From Phaeacidiphilus oryzae TH49 (GTDB taxonomy: Bacteria > Actinomycetota > Actinomycetes > Streptomycetales > Streptomycetaceae): DNA of 64,000 nt. The position numbers and the translations under genes are program-made. Below the pieces are notes generated by a model. It saw nothing but the letters and a program-made list of their open reading frames with translations. It did not search any database and was not told the origin of the DNA. Shown here one piece after another: positions 1 through 8,493 of the stretch. Numbering within the stretch: position 1 is the first letter of the stretch; each line of letters starts with the position of its first letter. The stretch lies in the NCBI RefSeq assembly GCF_000744815.1, contig NZ_JQMQ01000005.1:2612055-2676054 (forward strand). Reading direction: 5' to 3'.

Positions 1-834
1 TCAGAAGTACTGCGAGCCGCCGTCGACGGAGAGGTGCTCGGCGGTGATGAAGGCGGACTCGGCGGAGGCCAGGAAGGCCACGGCGTCGGAGATCTGGTCG
101 GCCTCGGCGGCGTACCGGTTGAGGAACGGCGTCCCCATGGTGGCCAGCCGCGGATTGGACTCGTGGGCGGCGGCGAGCGCGGACTGCATGTCGCCCGAGC
201 CCATCGGGGTGTTGACGCCGCCGGGGTGGACGCTGTTGACGCGGATGCCGTGCTGCCCGAGCTCGGCGGCGAAGGCCCTGGTCATGCCGGTGACGGCATG
301 CTTGCTGGTGGTGTAGTGGACCATGAACGGCTGGACCTTCTTGCCCGCGTACGAGCTGATCAGGACGATCGAACCGCCGCCCCGGCGGACCAGGTGCGGT
401 GCGCCGGCCATCACCGTGTTCCAGACGCCGGTGACGTTGATGTCCATGGTGTCCCGGAACATCTCCGGGGTGGTGGCGTCCCAGGTCGCCGGGATGCAGA
501 TGCCGGCGTTGGCCACCACCACGTCCAGGCCGCCGAGTTCCTCCGCCGCCTCGTCCAGCAGGGCCCGCATCCCGTCCAGGTCGCGGACGTCGCCCTGGCG
601 CAGCAGGGCCCGGCGGCCCTCCTGCCGGACCAGCTTCCCGGTCTCGCGGAGGTCCTCCGGAGTCGGGGAGTCGTAGGGGACCCCGGGCAGCGGGCCGGCC
701 AGGTCGATGCCGACGATGTCGGCGCCCTCCCTGGCCAGCCGGACGGCGTGGGCGCGGCCCTGACCGCGCGCCACGCCGGTGATGAAGGCGACCTTGCCCT
801 GGAGTCTCGTCGTCGACGTCGTCAACCCGGCCAT
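1..834 (-). CDS. Mycofactocin-coupled SDR family oxidoreductase
   Basis: A 277-residue short-chain dehydrogenase/reductase, complete from ATG to TGA at the window edge. The nucleotide-binding loop is GVARGQGRAH near residue 20. The active site has the ISS serine motif and YTTSK (Y-x-x-x-K) about 15 residues later. The insertion after the second beta strand, with the DLRETGKLVRQEGRR stretch, and the IDLAGP segment are typical of SDRs that hold NAD tightly and pass electrons to mycofactocin (established for the family). The substrate is unknown, probably an alcohol or carveol-like compound. It stands alone here and no mycofactocin biosynthesis genes are in the window. Family call is firm; substrate is not. 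Confidence 0.85.
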   Translation of the reverse strand: MAGLTTSTTRLQGKVAFITGVARGQGRAHAVRLAREGADIVGIDLAGPLPGVPYDSPTPEDLRETGKLVRQEGRRALLRQGDVRDLDGMRALLDEAAEELGGLDVVVANAGICIPATWDATTPEMFRDTMDINVTGVWNTVMAGAPHLVRRGGGSIVLISSYAGKKVQPFMVHYTTSKHAVTGMTRAFAAELGQHGIRVNSVHPGGVNTPMGSGDMQSALAAAHESNPRLATMGTPFLNRYAAEADQISDAVAFLASAESAFITAEHLSVDGGSQYF

Positions 835-931
835 CTCCCTCGTCCTCGGCGGTGAGGATCGTCACACCCGGCGGTCATTCTCGTCGCGGTGCGGGGAAGG
901 AGAAGGCGTCGGTACGCAGATGTGCGCCGGG

Positions 932-1285
932 TCACTCCAGGCCGAGGGCCGGGGCGAGGTCGGCGAGGAGGCGGCGCTTGGCGCGGGCGCCGACCAGCGA
1001 GGCGGTGGGCTCACCGTCCCGGAAGACCATCATGGTCGGGGCGGAGAGGACGGCGTACCGCGCGGCGGTCGCCGGGTTGCGGTCGATGTCGAGCTGGACG
1101 ACCTTGAGCCGGCCGGCGTACTCGTCGGCGATCTCGGCCAGGACGGGGGCGAGTTGGCGGCAGGGGCCGCACCAGTCGGCGGTGAACTCCAGCAGGACCG
1201 GGAGGTCGGCGGAGGCGGCGAGCACCTCGTCGGAGAAGTCGTCGTCGGTGACGGCGGGGACGCCGTGGGCGGCGGTGGTGGTCAC
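932..1285 (-). CDS. trxA: Thioredoxin
   Basis: A 117-residue cytoplasmic thioredoxin that reduces protein disulfides. The redox motif W-C-G-P-C lies at residues 38-42, followed by the cis-proline segment SAPTMMVF and the DGE turn, so the fold is complete and of normal length. The start is GTG at 1285 and overlaps the TGA of the upstream MerR gene in a GTGA tetranucleotide, so the pair is translationally coupled. The context suggests a regulator-controlled, stress-responsive thioredoxin rather than the housekeeping copy. Confidence 0.93.
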   Translation of the reverse strand: MTTTAAHGVPAVTDDDFSDEVLAASADLPVLLEFTADWCGPCRQLAPVLAEIADEYAGRLKVVQLDIDRNPATAARYAVLSAPTMMVFRDGEPTASLVGARAKRRLLADLAPALGLE

Positions 1286-1707
1286 TTCTGGTCCTCTCGT
1301 CGGTCCGGCGGCGGGGCCGGGAAGAGTTCGCAGGAAGGCTCGGGGGCGGCGTCGGCGGCCAGGCTGAGGCGCAGCCGGACGGCGTCCCGGACCTCCTCAA
1401 GACGCTCGATCAGCGCGTCCAGCTCGGCGAGCTTGGCGCGGTAGACCTCGCGGGAGGCCGGGCAGGAGTCGCCGGCCGGGTGGCCGGAGCGGAGGCAGTC
1501 GACGAACGGCCGGGTCTCCTCCAGCTCGAAGCCGAAGTCCTGGAGCAGCTTGATCTGCTGGAGGATCCGGAGGTCCTCCTCGTCGTAGGCGCGGTAGCCC
1601 CGCGAGTCCCGGCGGGAGGTGAGCAGTCCGCGGGACTCGTAGTAGCGCAGCGCCCTGGTCGTGGTGCCGCCGCGTTCGGCGAGTTCGCCGATGCCGATCG
1701 TGCCCAT
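1282..1707 (-). CDS. MerR-family transcriptional regulator
   Basis: A 141-residue MerR regulator. The N-terminal winged helix (IGELAERGGTTTRALRYYESRGLL) is followed by a coiled coil of about 40 residues and a C-terminal region with cysteines at FVDC, DSC and the CELF tail, which could bind a metal or sense redox state. An in-frame ATG lies 27 codons upstream. I prefer ATG 1707 because MGTIGIGE is the classical MerR N-terminus and a purine-rich GGAGGAGGACGAGG stretch precedes it. Its stop overlaps the thioredoxin start, so it probably regulates its own operon and trxA. Confidence 0.88.
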   Translation of the reverse strand: MGTIGIGELAERGGTTTRALRYYESRGLLTSRRDSRGYRAYDEEDLRILQQIKLLQDFGFELEETRPFVDCLRSGHPAGDSCPASREVYRAKLAELDALIERLEEVRDAVRLRLSLAADAAPEPSCELFPAPPPDRREDQK

Positions 1708-1762
1708 GGGGTCCTCGTCCTCCTCCGAGCCGATGGAAGAACCGTAGGCCTTGACGTCGACG

Positions 1763-2296
1763 TCAACGCCAGCGCGGCGGGAGGGCATCCAGCCAGGGGG
1801 CGACCGCGCGGGGGTGGCGGAAGCGGTGGACGGCGAGCGGCCGCTCGCGGGGGGCCGCGGTGCGGCGGGCGATCTCGCGGTGCCGGGGGCCGTGCGAGGA
1901 CCAGGCGCTCCAGGCCGGGTGGTCCCGGGTGAACCAGGCGGACCAGGTCTCGCGGTTGCCGCCGAACACCGGCTCCCGGGTGAGGCTCCGGCGGAAGGAC
2001 CGGCGCAGCACCCGGGGCATGACGATCCGGCGCGGGTAGTTCAGCCACAGGACCGTGTCGGCCCGGGACCACAGGAGGTCGCGGACCTCGGGGTAGCCGA
2101 TGGAGTCGACGACCCAGCCGGGTTCCCCCGCCAGCGCGGAGACCTCCTCGACCAGGCGGGGGTTGACCGCCCATCCCGGGCCGGTGAAGTAGAGGGCGTC
2201 CATCTCGTGGTACGGCAGGCCGAGGCGGTCGGCCAGGGCGCGGGCGAGGGTGCTCTTGCCGGAACCGGTCGTTCCGACGACGAGGACTCGTTGCAT
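1763..2296 (-). CDS. P-loop nucleotide kinase-like protein (FlaR/topology-modulation family)
   Basis: A 177-residue single-domain P-loop protein. The Walker A motif GTTGSGKST is at residues 8-16, then the adenylate-kinase-like DALYFTGPGWAVNP segment and a WLNYPRR lid-like stretch. Such proteins are often annotated as DNA topology modulation protein FlaR or AAA family ATPase; their real substrate is unclear. The start ATG has GAGGAGG 10 bases upstream. It sits between the MerR and LysR genes on the same strand with 45-55 base gaps, so cotranscription is possible but no functional link is evident. Confidence 0.75.
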   Translation of the reverse strand: MQRVLVVGTTGSGKSTLARALADRLGLPYHEMDALYFTGPGWAVNPRLVEEVSALAGEPGWVVDSIGYPEVRDLLWSRADTVLWLNYPRRIVMPRVLRRSFRRSLTREPVFGGNRETWSAWFTRDHPAWSAWSSHGPRHREIARRTAAPRERPLAVHRFRHPRAVAPWLDALPPRWR

Positions 2297-2341
2297 GCGG
2301 GCCGGGCCTCCTCAGGGCTGCGTGACGTCGCGGGGAAATCG

Positions 2342-3274
2342 TCAGTCGCCTTGCCCGGCGGCCTCATTGAGGGCGTCGAGGAGGAGGCGGAGACGGGGTG
2401 CGGTGTGCGAGCCGCGGCGGACGGCGGCCACCACCTGGCGGGTCGGCCGGTCCGCGGGGAGCGGACGGACCGCGACGGCGGGGCGGTGCGGGGCCGTGTC
2501 CACCAGGCGCGGGACCAGGGCCACCCCGAGCCCCGCCGCGACCAGGGCGAGGATCGCCGTCCAGTCCGAGGCGGTGTGGGCGGGCTCCGGGCTGAAGCCG
2601 GCGGTCGCGCAGGCGGTGAGGGTGATCTCCCGCCAGGGGCCGGCGGCGCCGAAGATCCACGGCTCGTCGGCGAGTTGGGCGAGGCGCAGCGGGGGGCCGG
2701 CGTCGCCGCCCGCGGCGGCCAGCGGGTGGCCGGCCGGGAGGGCCAGGTCGAGGGGGTCGGCGAGGAGGGTGCTGCGGGTGAAGCGGCGCCGGGCGGTGGG
2801 TCCGGTCGGGGCGCCGGCCGGGGCGAGGGAGAGGCCGAGGTCGATCTCCCCCCGGTCGAGGAGGTCGTAGACCTCGGCGGCCTCGGCCTCGCGGACCTGG
2901 ACCCGCAGCCCCGGGTGCTCGGCGCGGAGCCGTACCACCGCCGGGGTGACCAGGGCGGGGACGCCGGTGGCGAAGGAGCCGACCCGGATCAGGCCGGTGT
3001 CCCCCGCCGTGTAGGCGGCGAGCTCGGCCTCCGCCCGCTCCAGCTCGGCGAAGATCTCGTCGCCGTGCCGCAGCAGCAGGTGGGCGGCCTCGGTGAGGCG
3101 GACCCGACGGCCCTGCGGCTCCACCACGGGGCTGCCGATCTGGCGGGCGAGGGCGGCGAGGGACTGGGACACGGCGGAGGGCGTCAGCGACAGCGCCTGG
3201 GCGGCGGCCGTCACCGTGCCCTGGCGGTGCAGCTCGCGCAGGATGCGGAACTTGCGGAGGTCCCAGTCGATCAT
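2342..3274 (-). CDS. LysR-family transcriptional regulator
   Basis: A 310-residue LysR-type regulator. The N-terminal winged helix is at residues 1-60 (GTVTAAAQALSLTPSAVSQSLAALARQIG), followed by a LysR substrate-binding domain with two Rossmann-like lobes to the C-terminus. The effector is unknown. No SD sequence precedes the ATG. Instead a -10 hexamer TAACCT (minus strand) ends 7 bases before it, so translation is probably leaderless. Two GGTTAGC copies flank this region and may be autoregulatory. The target is not obvious, since there is no divergent gene immediately upstream. Confidence 0.9.
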   Translation of the reverse strand: MIDWDLRKFRILRELHRQGTVTAAAQALSLTPSAVSQSLAALARQIGSPVVEPQGRRVRLTEAAHLLLRHGDEIFAELERAEAELAAYTAGDTGLIRVGSFATGVPALVTPAVVRLRAEHPGLRVQVREAEAAEVYDLLDRGEIDLGLSLAPAGAPTGPTARRRFTRSTLLADPLDLALPAGHPLAAAGGDAGPPLRLAQLADEPWIFGAAGPWREITLTACATAGFSPEPAHTASDWTAILALVAAGLGVALVPRLVDTAPHRPAVAVRPLPADRPTRQVVAAVRRGSHTAPRLRLLLDALNEAAGQGD

Positions 3275-3281
3275 TCAGTTG

Positions 3282-3311
3282 AGGTTAGCAAAGATCGAGT
3301 GATCGGTTAGC
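3282..3311 (-). promoter_or_regulatory. Leaderless promoter and direct repeat upstream of the LysR gene
   Basis: Read on the minus strand, TAACCT (3287-3282) is followed by exactly 7 bases and then the LysR ATG. The heptamer GGTTAGC (plus strand) occurs at 3283-3289 and 3305-3311, a 22-bp period (about two helical turns). One copy overlaps the -10, as expected of an autorepression site. This is a prediction from sequence only. Confidence 0.4.
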
Positions 3312-3352
3312 TGTCGTGGTCGATGCCTCAGGGGGTAGGGGCGCCGTCTCCT

Positions 3353-3946
3353 TCAGAGGAGCGGCTGGACGGCGGGGCCGGTCGGATAGCGGCCGAAGTC
3401 GTCCGGGACGAGGAGCTGCCAGACGGTGGGGGTGGAGGGGTAGTAGAGCGGGAGGACCGCGAGCTCCTCCGGGTCCTGGACGCGGGTCAGCCGGAGGAGG
3501 CGGCCGCCGTCGAGGATGTCGGCGATCTCCATCCCCTCCTCGGGCTGGAGGCCGTCCAGGATCAGCTGGGTGGCGGCGCCGTTGAGGATCCGCCCGGTGT
3601 TCGGCGGATCCTGCCCGGTGACCGCCAACTCGTAGTCGCGGCCGGGCCATTGGGCCAGGCCGACGGTGTAGGCGAAGGGCGGGTCGAAGTCGGCCTCGTC
3701 CAGGTCGCCGACGGTGTCGAGGGCGTCCGGGTCGTCGGCGTAGGCGTAGGCGGGCGGCGGGCCGGCCGGATGGTCGGCGGGGTACCCGGTCGGGTGGTCG
3801 GCGGGATACCCGGCCGGGTGGTCGCTTTGCTGGTCGTAGGCGTGGTCGGAGCAGGTGACCGGGGTGCAGGGGGACACGTACTGGATGGCGTGTCCGTGCT
3901 TGGCGATCGTCGCGTTGAGTCGGTCGAGATGACGGCGGTCGATCAC
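3353..3946 (-). CDS. DUF4262 domain-containing protein
   Basis: A 197-residue protein. The second half (DPPFAYTVGLAQWPGRDYELAVTG onward) matches the DUF4262 family of unknown function. Between the short N-terminal segment and the domain lies a low-complexity repeat with an 8-residue period (consensus ADHPAGYP, about 2.5 copies, around 3765-3835), probably a flexible linker. I chose GTG at 3946 because GGGAGG lies 7 bases before it; upstream in-frame sequence encodes only unlikely proline/arginine-rich peptide. It has no evident operon partner. Confidence 0.72.
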   Translation of the reverse strand: MIDRRHLDRLNATIAKHGHAIQYVSPCTPVTCSDHAYDQQSDHPAGYPADHPTGYPADHPAGPPPAYAYADDPDALDTVGDLDEADFDPPFAYTVGLAQWPGRDYELAVTGQDPPNTGRILNGAATQLILDGLQPEEGMEIADILDGGRLLRLTRVQDPEELAVLPLYYPSTPTVWQLLVPDDFGRYPTGPAVQPLL

Positions 3947-4403
3947 GGGAACCTCCCCCCGGGGCTCTCCCCCCGAGGATGTTCGGCTGTGCGCAGGCTC
4001 AACGTAGGGCCCGGCTGTGACAGTGCGCGGTCCGGGTCTTCCGAATCGCTCGAACGAGTGATCAGAGTGCTGGTGGGAGGGGTTCAGGAGGTGGCTAGGG
4101 TGGTAGTGGCGATCGTCGGGGCAGGGGCCGTGGCGGCGATGCCCGGGTGCTCGTGCGCCGGCGAGGCGGGTCCGGAGGACGCCGGCCGAGTGGGCGTGCG
4201 GGCGAGCGGGGCGGCTGCGCGGGTCATGGCGGGTTCCTACCCGGGGGGTGGGGCGTGGCATGCGAAGCCGCTTCGCGGCGGGCTGGGTTCTTGTATTTCC
4301 CTACCGGCCCCCTGCCCTCCTACCGGCCCGCCTCTGCCCTCCCCCGCCGGGGCGCCCGCCCTCGGCGCCGCCCGGCTGCCCCGCCGAGTCGCCCGGCGAC
4401 GTC

Positions 4404-4532
4404 GGGGGCGCGGGGAACCGCGCGGCCGGCGGCGCGACGCTCTGCCGCACTCGTCCGGGGCCCCTGCGCGAAGAGCCGCCGTTGCCGAGTGCGGGAGCGT
4501 TGCGCGCGGGCTGCGCGGTTCCCCGCGCCCCC
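4404..4532. repeat. Intergenic inverted-repeat element, copy 1
   Basis: The left arm (GGGGGCGCGGGGAACCGCGCG) and the right arm (CTGCGCGGTTCCCCGCGCCCC) are near-perfect complements about 80 bases apart, with a GTTGCCGAGTGCGG segment between them. It lies in the 628-base gap 3947-4574 between two minus-strand genes. The rest of that gap holds the presumed DUF4262 promoter and no convincing gene. The same arms recur at seven other loci in the window. Confidence 0.75.
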
Positions 4533-4574
4533 TGGCTTGCGCCTTCGGCGCTGCGCTTCGGGCCCGCGGCCTCG

Positions 4575-6284
4575 CTACGGCAGCGTCGCCAGGGTCGAGG
4601 CCAGGTCGTCGAGGCCCAGGGAGCCCTGCGAGAGCGCGGCCATGTGCCAGGTGCGGAGGTCGAACTCCTTGCCGGACTTCAGCGCGGCGGACTTCGCGGC
4701 CTCGCGGCCGGCCAGCCAGGCGCGCTCGCCGAGCTTGTAGCCGATGGCCTGGCCGGGCCAGCCCAGGTAGCGGACGATCTCGCTCTCCCGCATGTCCGCG
4801 GGGCTGCCGTTGTACGCGGCGAAGAAGGCGTCGCCGAGGGCCGGGGTCCAGCGCTCGCCGGGGTGGAACGGGGAGTCGGAGGGGATGCGGAGCCCCAGGT
4901 GCATGCCGATGTCGATGATGACCCGGATGGTGCGGAGCATCTGCTCGTCGAGGAAGCCGATCCGGTGCTCGGGGGTGGAGAAGAAGCCCAGCTCGTCCAT
5001 CAGGCGCTCGGCGTACAGCGCCCAGCCCTCCACGTTGGCGCTGACCGACCCCAGCGAGCACTGGTACTGCGACAGCTTCTCGGCGCAGGCCACCCACTGC
5101 GCGAGCTGCAGATGGTGGCCGGGAACCCCCTCGTGGTACCAGGTGCTGACGAGCTGCCAGGTCGGGAACTCGGTGTGCCCCATGGTCGGCAGCCAGGTCC
5201 GGCCCGGGCGGGAGAAGTCCAGCGAGGGCGCGCTGTAGTAGGGCGCCGCCGCTCCGCCCGCCGGGGCGATCATCGCCTCGACCTTGCGGACCGGCCCGGT
5301 GATGTCGAAGTGGGTGCCGTCCAGCGCGTCGATCGCCTCGTCCATCAACTGCTGGAGGTAGACCCGGATCTGGTCCACCCCGTGGACGATCGGCCCGTGG
5401 GCGTCGAGGTGGCGCATCGCGGTGAGCGGCTCGGGGTCCCGGGCGCCGGTGAGGATCCGCGCGGCCTCGACGCGCTGCTCGGCGAGCAGCCGGTGGAACT
5501 CCGTCCAGGCCCAGCCGTAGGCCTCGTCCAGGTCGAGGTCGGAGCCGCTGTGCGAGCGGGCCGCGCGAAGGTAGCGCTCGCGGCCGACCGCGTCCGGGGT
5601 GCCCTCGGCGGCCGGGGCGTACTCGGTGCGCAGCCAGTCGCGGAAGGCGAGGACGGACCGGGTGGCGTTCTCGGCCCGGGCGTCCAGCTCCTCGCAGAGC
5701 GAGTCCGGCACGCCGTTGATCTGCCGGGCCTCGGCGACGAAGTCGGAGAACCAGGGGCTGGGCTCGGCCCACTCGGTGAGCTGCTCGACGACGGTGGCGA
5801 CCTGGCGGGGCGCCACCGTGCGGCCGGTGCGGGCGCCCTCGGCGAGCGAGGCCCGGTAGGAGTCCAGGGCGCGCGGCAGGTCGGCCAGCCGGCCGGAGGT
5901 ACGGGACCAGTCCTGCTCGTTCTCGGCCGGGCGCATGGTGAAGATCTCCCGCACCCAGTGCACCGGGGCGGAGATGTTGTTGAGCGACCGGAGGTGGTCG
6001 CCGGCCTCGTACTCGGCGAGCTGCGCGGTGAGGCGCTCGCGGAGCAGCCGGGCGCAGGCCCGGTCCGCGCCGACCGCCGAGTCGTCCCGCGCGGTGCCGG
6101 GGAGACCGTCCAGGGCGGCGAGGGTGCGGCGGTCCTGTTCGGCCAGGGCGGCGAAGCCGTCCGGGGAGTAGTCGCCGAGGCTCTCGTCCTCCTGGTTGAG
6201 GCCGAGGTAGGCGGAGGTCGTCGGGTCCAGGGCGGCGCGTTCGGCGAGGTAGGCGTCGGCGAGCGAGCGTGCGGTGTCTGGCAT
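4575..6284 (-). CDS. DUF885 family protein (putative zinc peptidase-like hydrolase)
   Basis: A 569-residue DUF885 protein. The zinc-peptidase-like motif HEGVPGHH (H-E-x-x-x-H) lies about 350 residues in, within YHEGVPGHHLQLAQWVACAE, followed by a downstream glutamate-rich helix. There is no signal peptide, so it should be cytoplasmic. The biochemical activity of the family is poorly defined. I chose ATG 6284 over the in-frame GTG 6302: CAGGAT on the minus strand ends 6 bases before the ATG, as in leaderless starts, and no SD supports the GTG. It is probably monocistronic. Confidence 0.8.
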   Translation of the reverse strand: MPDTARSLADAYLAERAALDPTTSAYLGLNQEDESLGDYSPDGFAALAEQDRRTLAALDGLPGTARDDSAVGADRACARLLRERLTAQLAEYEAGDHLRSLNNISAPVHWVREIFTMRPAENEQDWSRTSGRLADLPRALDSYRASLAEGARTGRTVAPRQVATVVEQLTEWAEPSPWFSDFVAEARQINGVPDSLCEELDARAENATRSVLAFRDWLRTEYAPAAEGTPDAVGRERYLRAARSHSGSDLDLDEAYGWAWTEFHRLLAEQRVEAARILTGARDPEPLTAMRHLDAHGPIVHGVDQIRVYLQQLMDEAIDALDGTHFDITGPVRKVEAMIAPAGGAAAPYYSAPSLDFSRPGRTWLPTMGHTEFPTWQLVSTWYHEGVPGHHLQLAQWVACAEKLSQYQCSLGSVSANVEGWALYAERLMDELGFFSTPEHRIGFLDEQMLRTIRVIIDIGMHLGLRIPSDSPFHPGERWTPALGDAFFAAYNGSPADMRESEIVRYLGWPGQAIGYKLGERAWLAGREAAKSAALKSGKEFDLRTWHMAALSQGSLGLDDLASTLATLP

Positions 6285-6376
6285 GGGCCCATCCTGGCCC
6301 ACCGGCCGCCGGACGGGCGATCCCTTGTCGCGGGCTGTTTTGCCGATGGACCGTCAGACGGCCGGCGGACGGCCCG

Positions 6377-7270
6377 TCAGGACTCCTTGTCGAAGCCGGC
6401 GAAGTAGGTGGCGGCCATGTCCTCGCCGCCGTGGCCCTGGAGCTCGGCCCGGCGGAACCGTTGCGCGGCGGCGCTCAGCAGGTCCATCCGCACGCCCGCG
6501 CGCTCCCCCGCCTCGACGATCAGCCGGGCGTCCTTGCCGGCCACCGAGACCGAGAAGCTGGGGGTGTAGTCGCCGCTGAGGATGGCCTCGGCCTTGGTCC
6601 GCAGATAGGGGTTGTCCAGCGGGCCGCCTGCCATCGCCTCCAGGAACGAGCGCCCGTCCACGCCCAGCCCGTCGGCCAGGCTGAGCGCCTCGGCGACGCC
6701 GCTGACCAGGCTCAGCACATAGGTGTTGGCGACCAGCTTGAGCGCCTGGGCGGCGCCGGACTCGGCGTTCTCGGCCACCCACAGGGTGCGCTGGCCGATG
6801 GCGTCCAGCACCCGGTCCACGCCGCTGCGGACGGCCTTCGGCCCGGCCGCGAAGACGGTCAGCTTGCCCTGCTCGGCGGGCTGCCGGGTGCCGAGGACGG
6901 GCGCGTCGACGAACTGGATCTCGTGCTCGCGGGCGAGCGCGGCCAGTCCGGCCACCGCCTCGGTGCCCACGGTGCTGCACTGGAGCCAGACCTGGTTGCC
7001 GTTCAGGCCGCCCGCGGCGGCCTCGATCACCTCGCGGACCGCGGCCTGGTCGGTGAGCATGGTGATCACGATGCGGCTGCCGCGTACCGCCTCGGCCGGG
7101 TCCTCGGCGACCACGGCGCCGGCGTCGGCGAGCGGCAGGGCGCGCTGCCGGCTGCGGTTCCACACGTGCACCGGGAAGCCCTCGCGGAGCAGGCTGCGCG
7201 CCATCCCGGCTCCCATGATCCCGGTGCCGAGTACGGAGACCGCGGGGGCTTCTGCGGACTGACCGACCAT
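6377..7270 (-). CDS. NAD(P)-dependent beta-hydroxyacid dehydrogenase / imine reductase family
   Basis: A 297-residue reductase with an N-terminal Rossmann motif (VLGTGIMGAGMARSLL) and a WNRS segment suggesting NADPH. The C-terminal all-helical domain has the catalytic-lysine region ALKLVANTYVLSLVSG. The family includes 3-hydroxyisobutyrate dehydrogenases, glyoxylate reductases and imine reductases, and the motifs do not decide the substrate. ATG 7270 is preferred to GTG 7273 because GAGGAG lies 8 bases upstream. It is transcribed away from the AurF-like gene, so 7271-7509 is a divergent promoter region. Confidence 0.85.
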   Translation of the reverse strand: MVGQSAEAPAVSVLGTGIMGAGMARSLLREGFPVHVWNRSRQRALPLADAGAVVAEDPAEAVRGSRIVITMLTDQAAVREVIEAAAGGLNGNQVWLQCSTVGTEAVAGLAALAREHEIQFVDAPVLGTRQPAEQGKLTVFAAGPKAVRSGVDRVLDAIGQRTLWVAENAESGAAQALKLVANTYVLSLVSGVAEALSLADGLGVDGRSFLEAMAGGPLDNPYLRTKAEAILSGDYTPSFSVSVAGKDARLIVEAGERAGVRMDLLSAAAQRFRRAELQGHGGEDMAATYFAGFDKES

Positions 7271-7405
7271 CACTCATGCTCCTCGGACGACTCGAACGGC
7301 TGCAACGGCTGGAACGGGGGGCTCTCCAGCGACGTTACCGCGCCCCGGCGGCCGGCGGCGCCCCGGCATGGCCCGGGCGAACGGGCGAGTCGAACCGCGA
7401 GCCTT

Positions 7406-7420
7406 GTCAAGGGGATTGAC
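7406..7420 (+). promoter_or_regulatory. Candidate TetR operator in the AurF-like promoter
   Basis: GTCAA-GGGGA-TTGAC is an inverted repeat with 5-bp arms. Its right part GGGGATTGAC (7411-7420) is the exact reverse complement of GTCAATCCCC at 8440-8449, upstream of the TetR gene. TTGACG overlapping the right arm could be a -35 element, so a protein bound here would block it. Confidence 0.4.
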
Positions 7421-7509
7421 GGCCTTGTTGACGCGCAGTCTCATAAGAGACGCCAGCGGAACGAGAGCACCACGGAACACGGGAGCCACGGAACAAGGGA
7501 GTCCGCCCC

Positions 7510-8412
7510 ATGCCCACGCTCGAAATCGACCAGCTGCTGAACCGCGAGCAGGTCGCCGAGCGTCTGCTCGACGCCTCGGACAAGCACTCGTTCGACCCGG
7601 ACGTCGAAGTCGCCTGGGACGCCCTGGAAGACGGCAAGTGGTGCATACCCGAGAAGCTCGTCTCCCTCTACGGCACCCCGATGTGGGAGGCGATGCCGCT
7701 GGAGCAGCGGCTCGACCTCTCCCGGCACGAGGCCGCCTCCACCGCCTCGATCGGCATCTGGTTCGAGATCATCCTGATGCAGCTGCTCACCCGGCACATG
7801 TACGACCTGGACTACCTCAGCGACCACGTCCGCTACGCGCTGACCGAGATCGCCGACGAGTGCCGGCACTCCAAGATGTTCGCCCGGATGATCCGCCGCC
7901 TGGACTGCCCGCTCTACCGGCCGGACGCGCTGGTCCGCTTCCTCGGCCGGTTCATCAAGACCTACGCCACCACCCCCGGGGCCTTCACCGCGACGCTGCT
8001 CTGCGAGGAGATCCTGGACCGGATGCAGCGGCAGATCTTCCCGGACGAGTCGGTGCAGCCGATGGTCCGCGACGTCACCCGGATCCATGTGGTCGAGGAG
8101 TCCCGGCACATCCGCTACGCCCGCGAGGAGCTGGCCCGGCAGATGCGGGTCTGCGGCCCGGTCGAGCGCCGGTGGACCCGGTTCTCCAGCGGGGTCGCCG
8201 CAGTGGTGGTGGCCGAGAGCATCATCTCCCCCGAGGTCTACGCCAACGTCGGCCTGGACCGGGAGGAGGCCCTGCGGCAGGCGAGGGCGAGCGCCCATCG
8301 GGGCGAGACCCTGCGCTGGTCCGCGGAGAAGCTCACCTCGTTCCTCCAGGAGACCGGCGTGATCGCCGGGCCCATCGCGACCGGGCTCTGGCGGCGCGCC
8401 CGGCTGCTGTGA
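7510..8412 (+). CDS. AurF-like di-iron N-oxygenase
   Basis: A 300-residue protein of the p-aminobenzoate N-oxygenase (AurF) family, ferritin-like di-iron enzymes that oxidise aryl amines to nitro groups. The iron ligand motifs are visible: HEAASTASIGIWFE, EIADECRHSKMF, CEEIL and VEESRHIRYAREEL, supplying the E/H set on four helices. The ATG has GGGAG 8 bases upstream. No biosynthetic cluster surrounds it, so the substrate is unknown; a detoxifying or orphan tailoring role is possible. The TetR gene that follows is the likely regulator. Confidence 0.85.
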   Translation: MPTLEIDQLLNREQVAERLLDASDKHSFDPDVEVAWDALEDGKWCIPEKLVSLYGTPMWEAMPLEQRLDLSRHEAASTASIGIWFEIILMQLLTRHMYDLDYLSDHVRYALTEIADECRHSKMFARMIRRLDCPLYRPDALVRFLGRFIKTYATTPGAFTATLLCEEILDRMQRQIFPDESVQPMVRDVTRIHVVEESRHIRYAREELARQMRVCGPVERRWTRFSSGVAAVVVAESIISPEVYANVGLDREEALRQARASAHRGETLRWSAEKLTSFLQETGVIAGPIATGLWRRARLL

Positions 8413-8439
8413 GCACCCCCCGTTCGGGCCGACCGCGTT

Positions 8440-8486
8440 GTCAATCCCCCTGCTGTGTACGAATCGTGGAGTCCGCTGGCTAGGGT
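8440..8486 (+). promoter_or_regulatory. Promoter/operator of the TetR gene
   Basis: GTCAATCCCC at 8440-8449 repeats in inverse orientation the site upstream of the AurF-like gene. TAGGGT at 8481-8486 lies exactly 7 bases before the ATG at 8494 and no SD is present, indicating a leaderless transcript. Confidence 0.4.
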
Positions 8487-8493
8487 GGCCGCC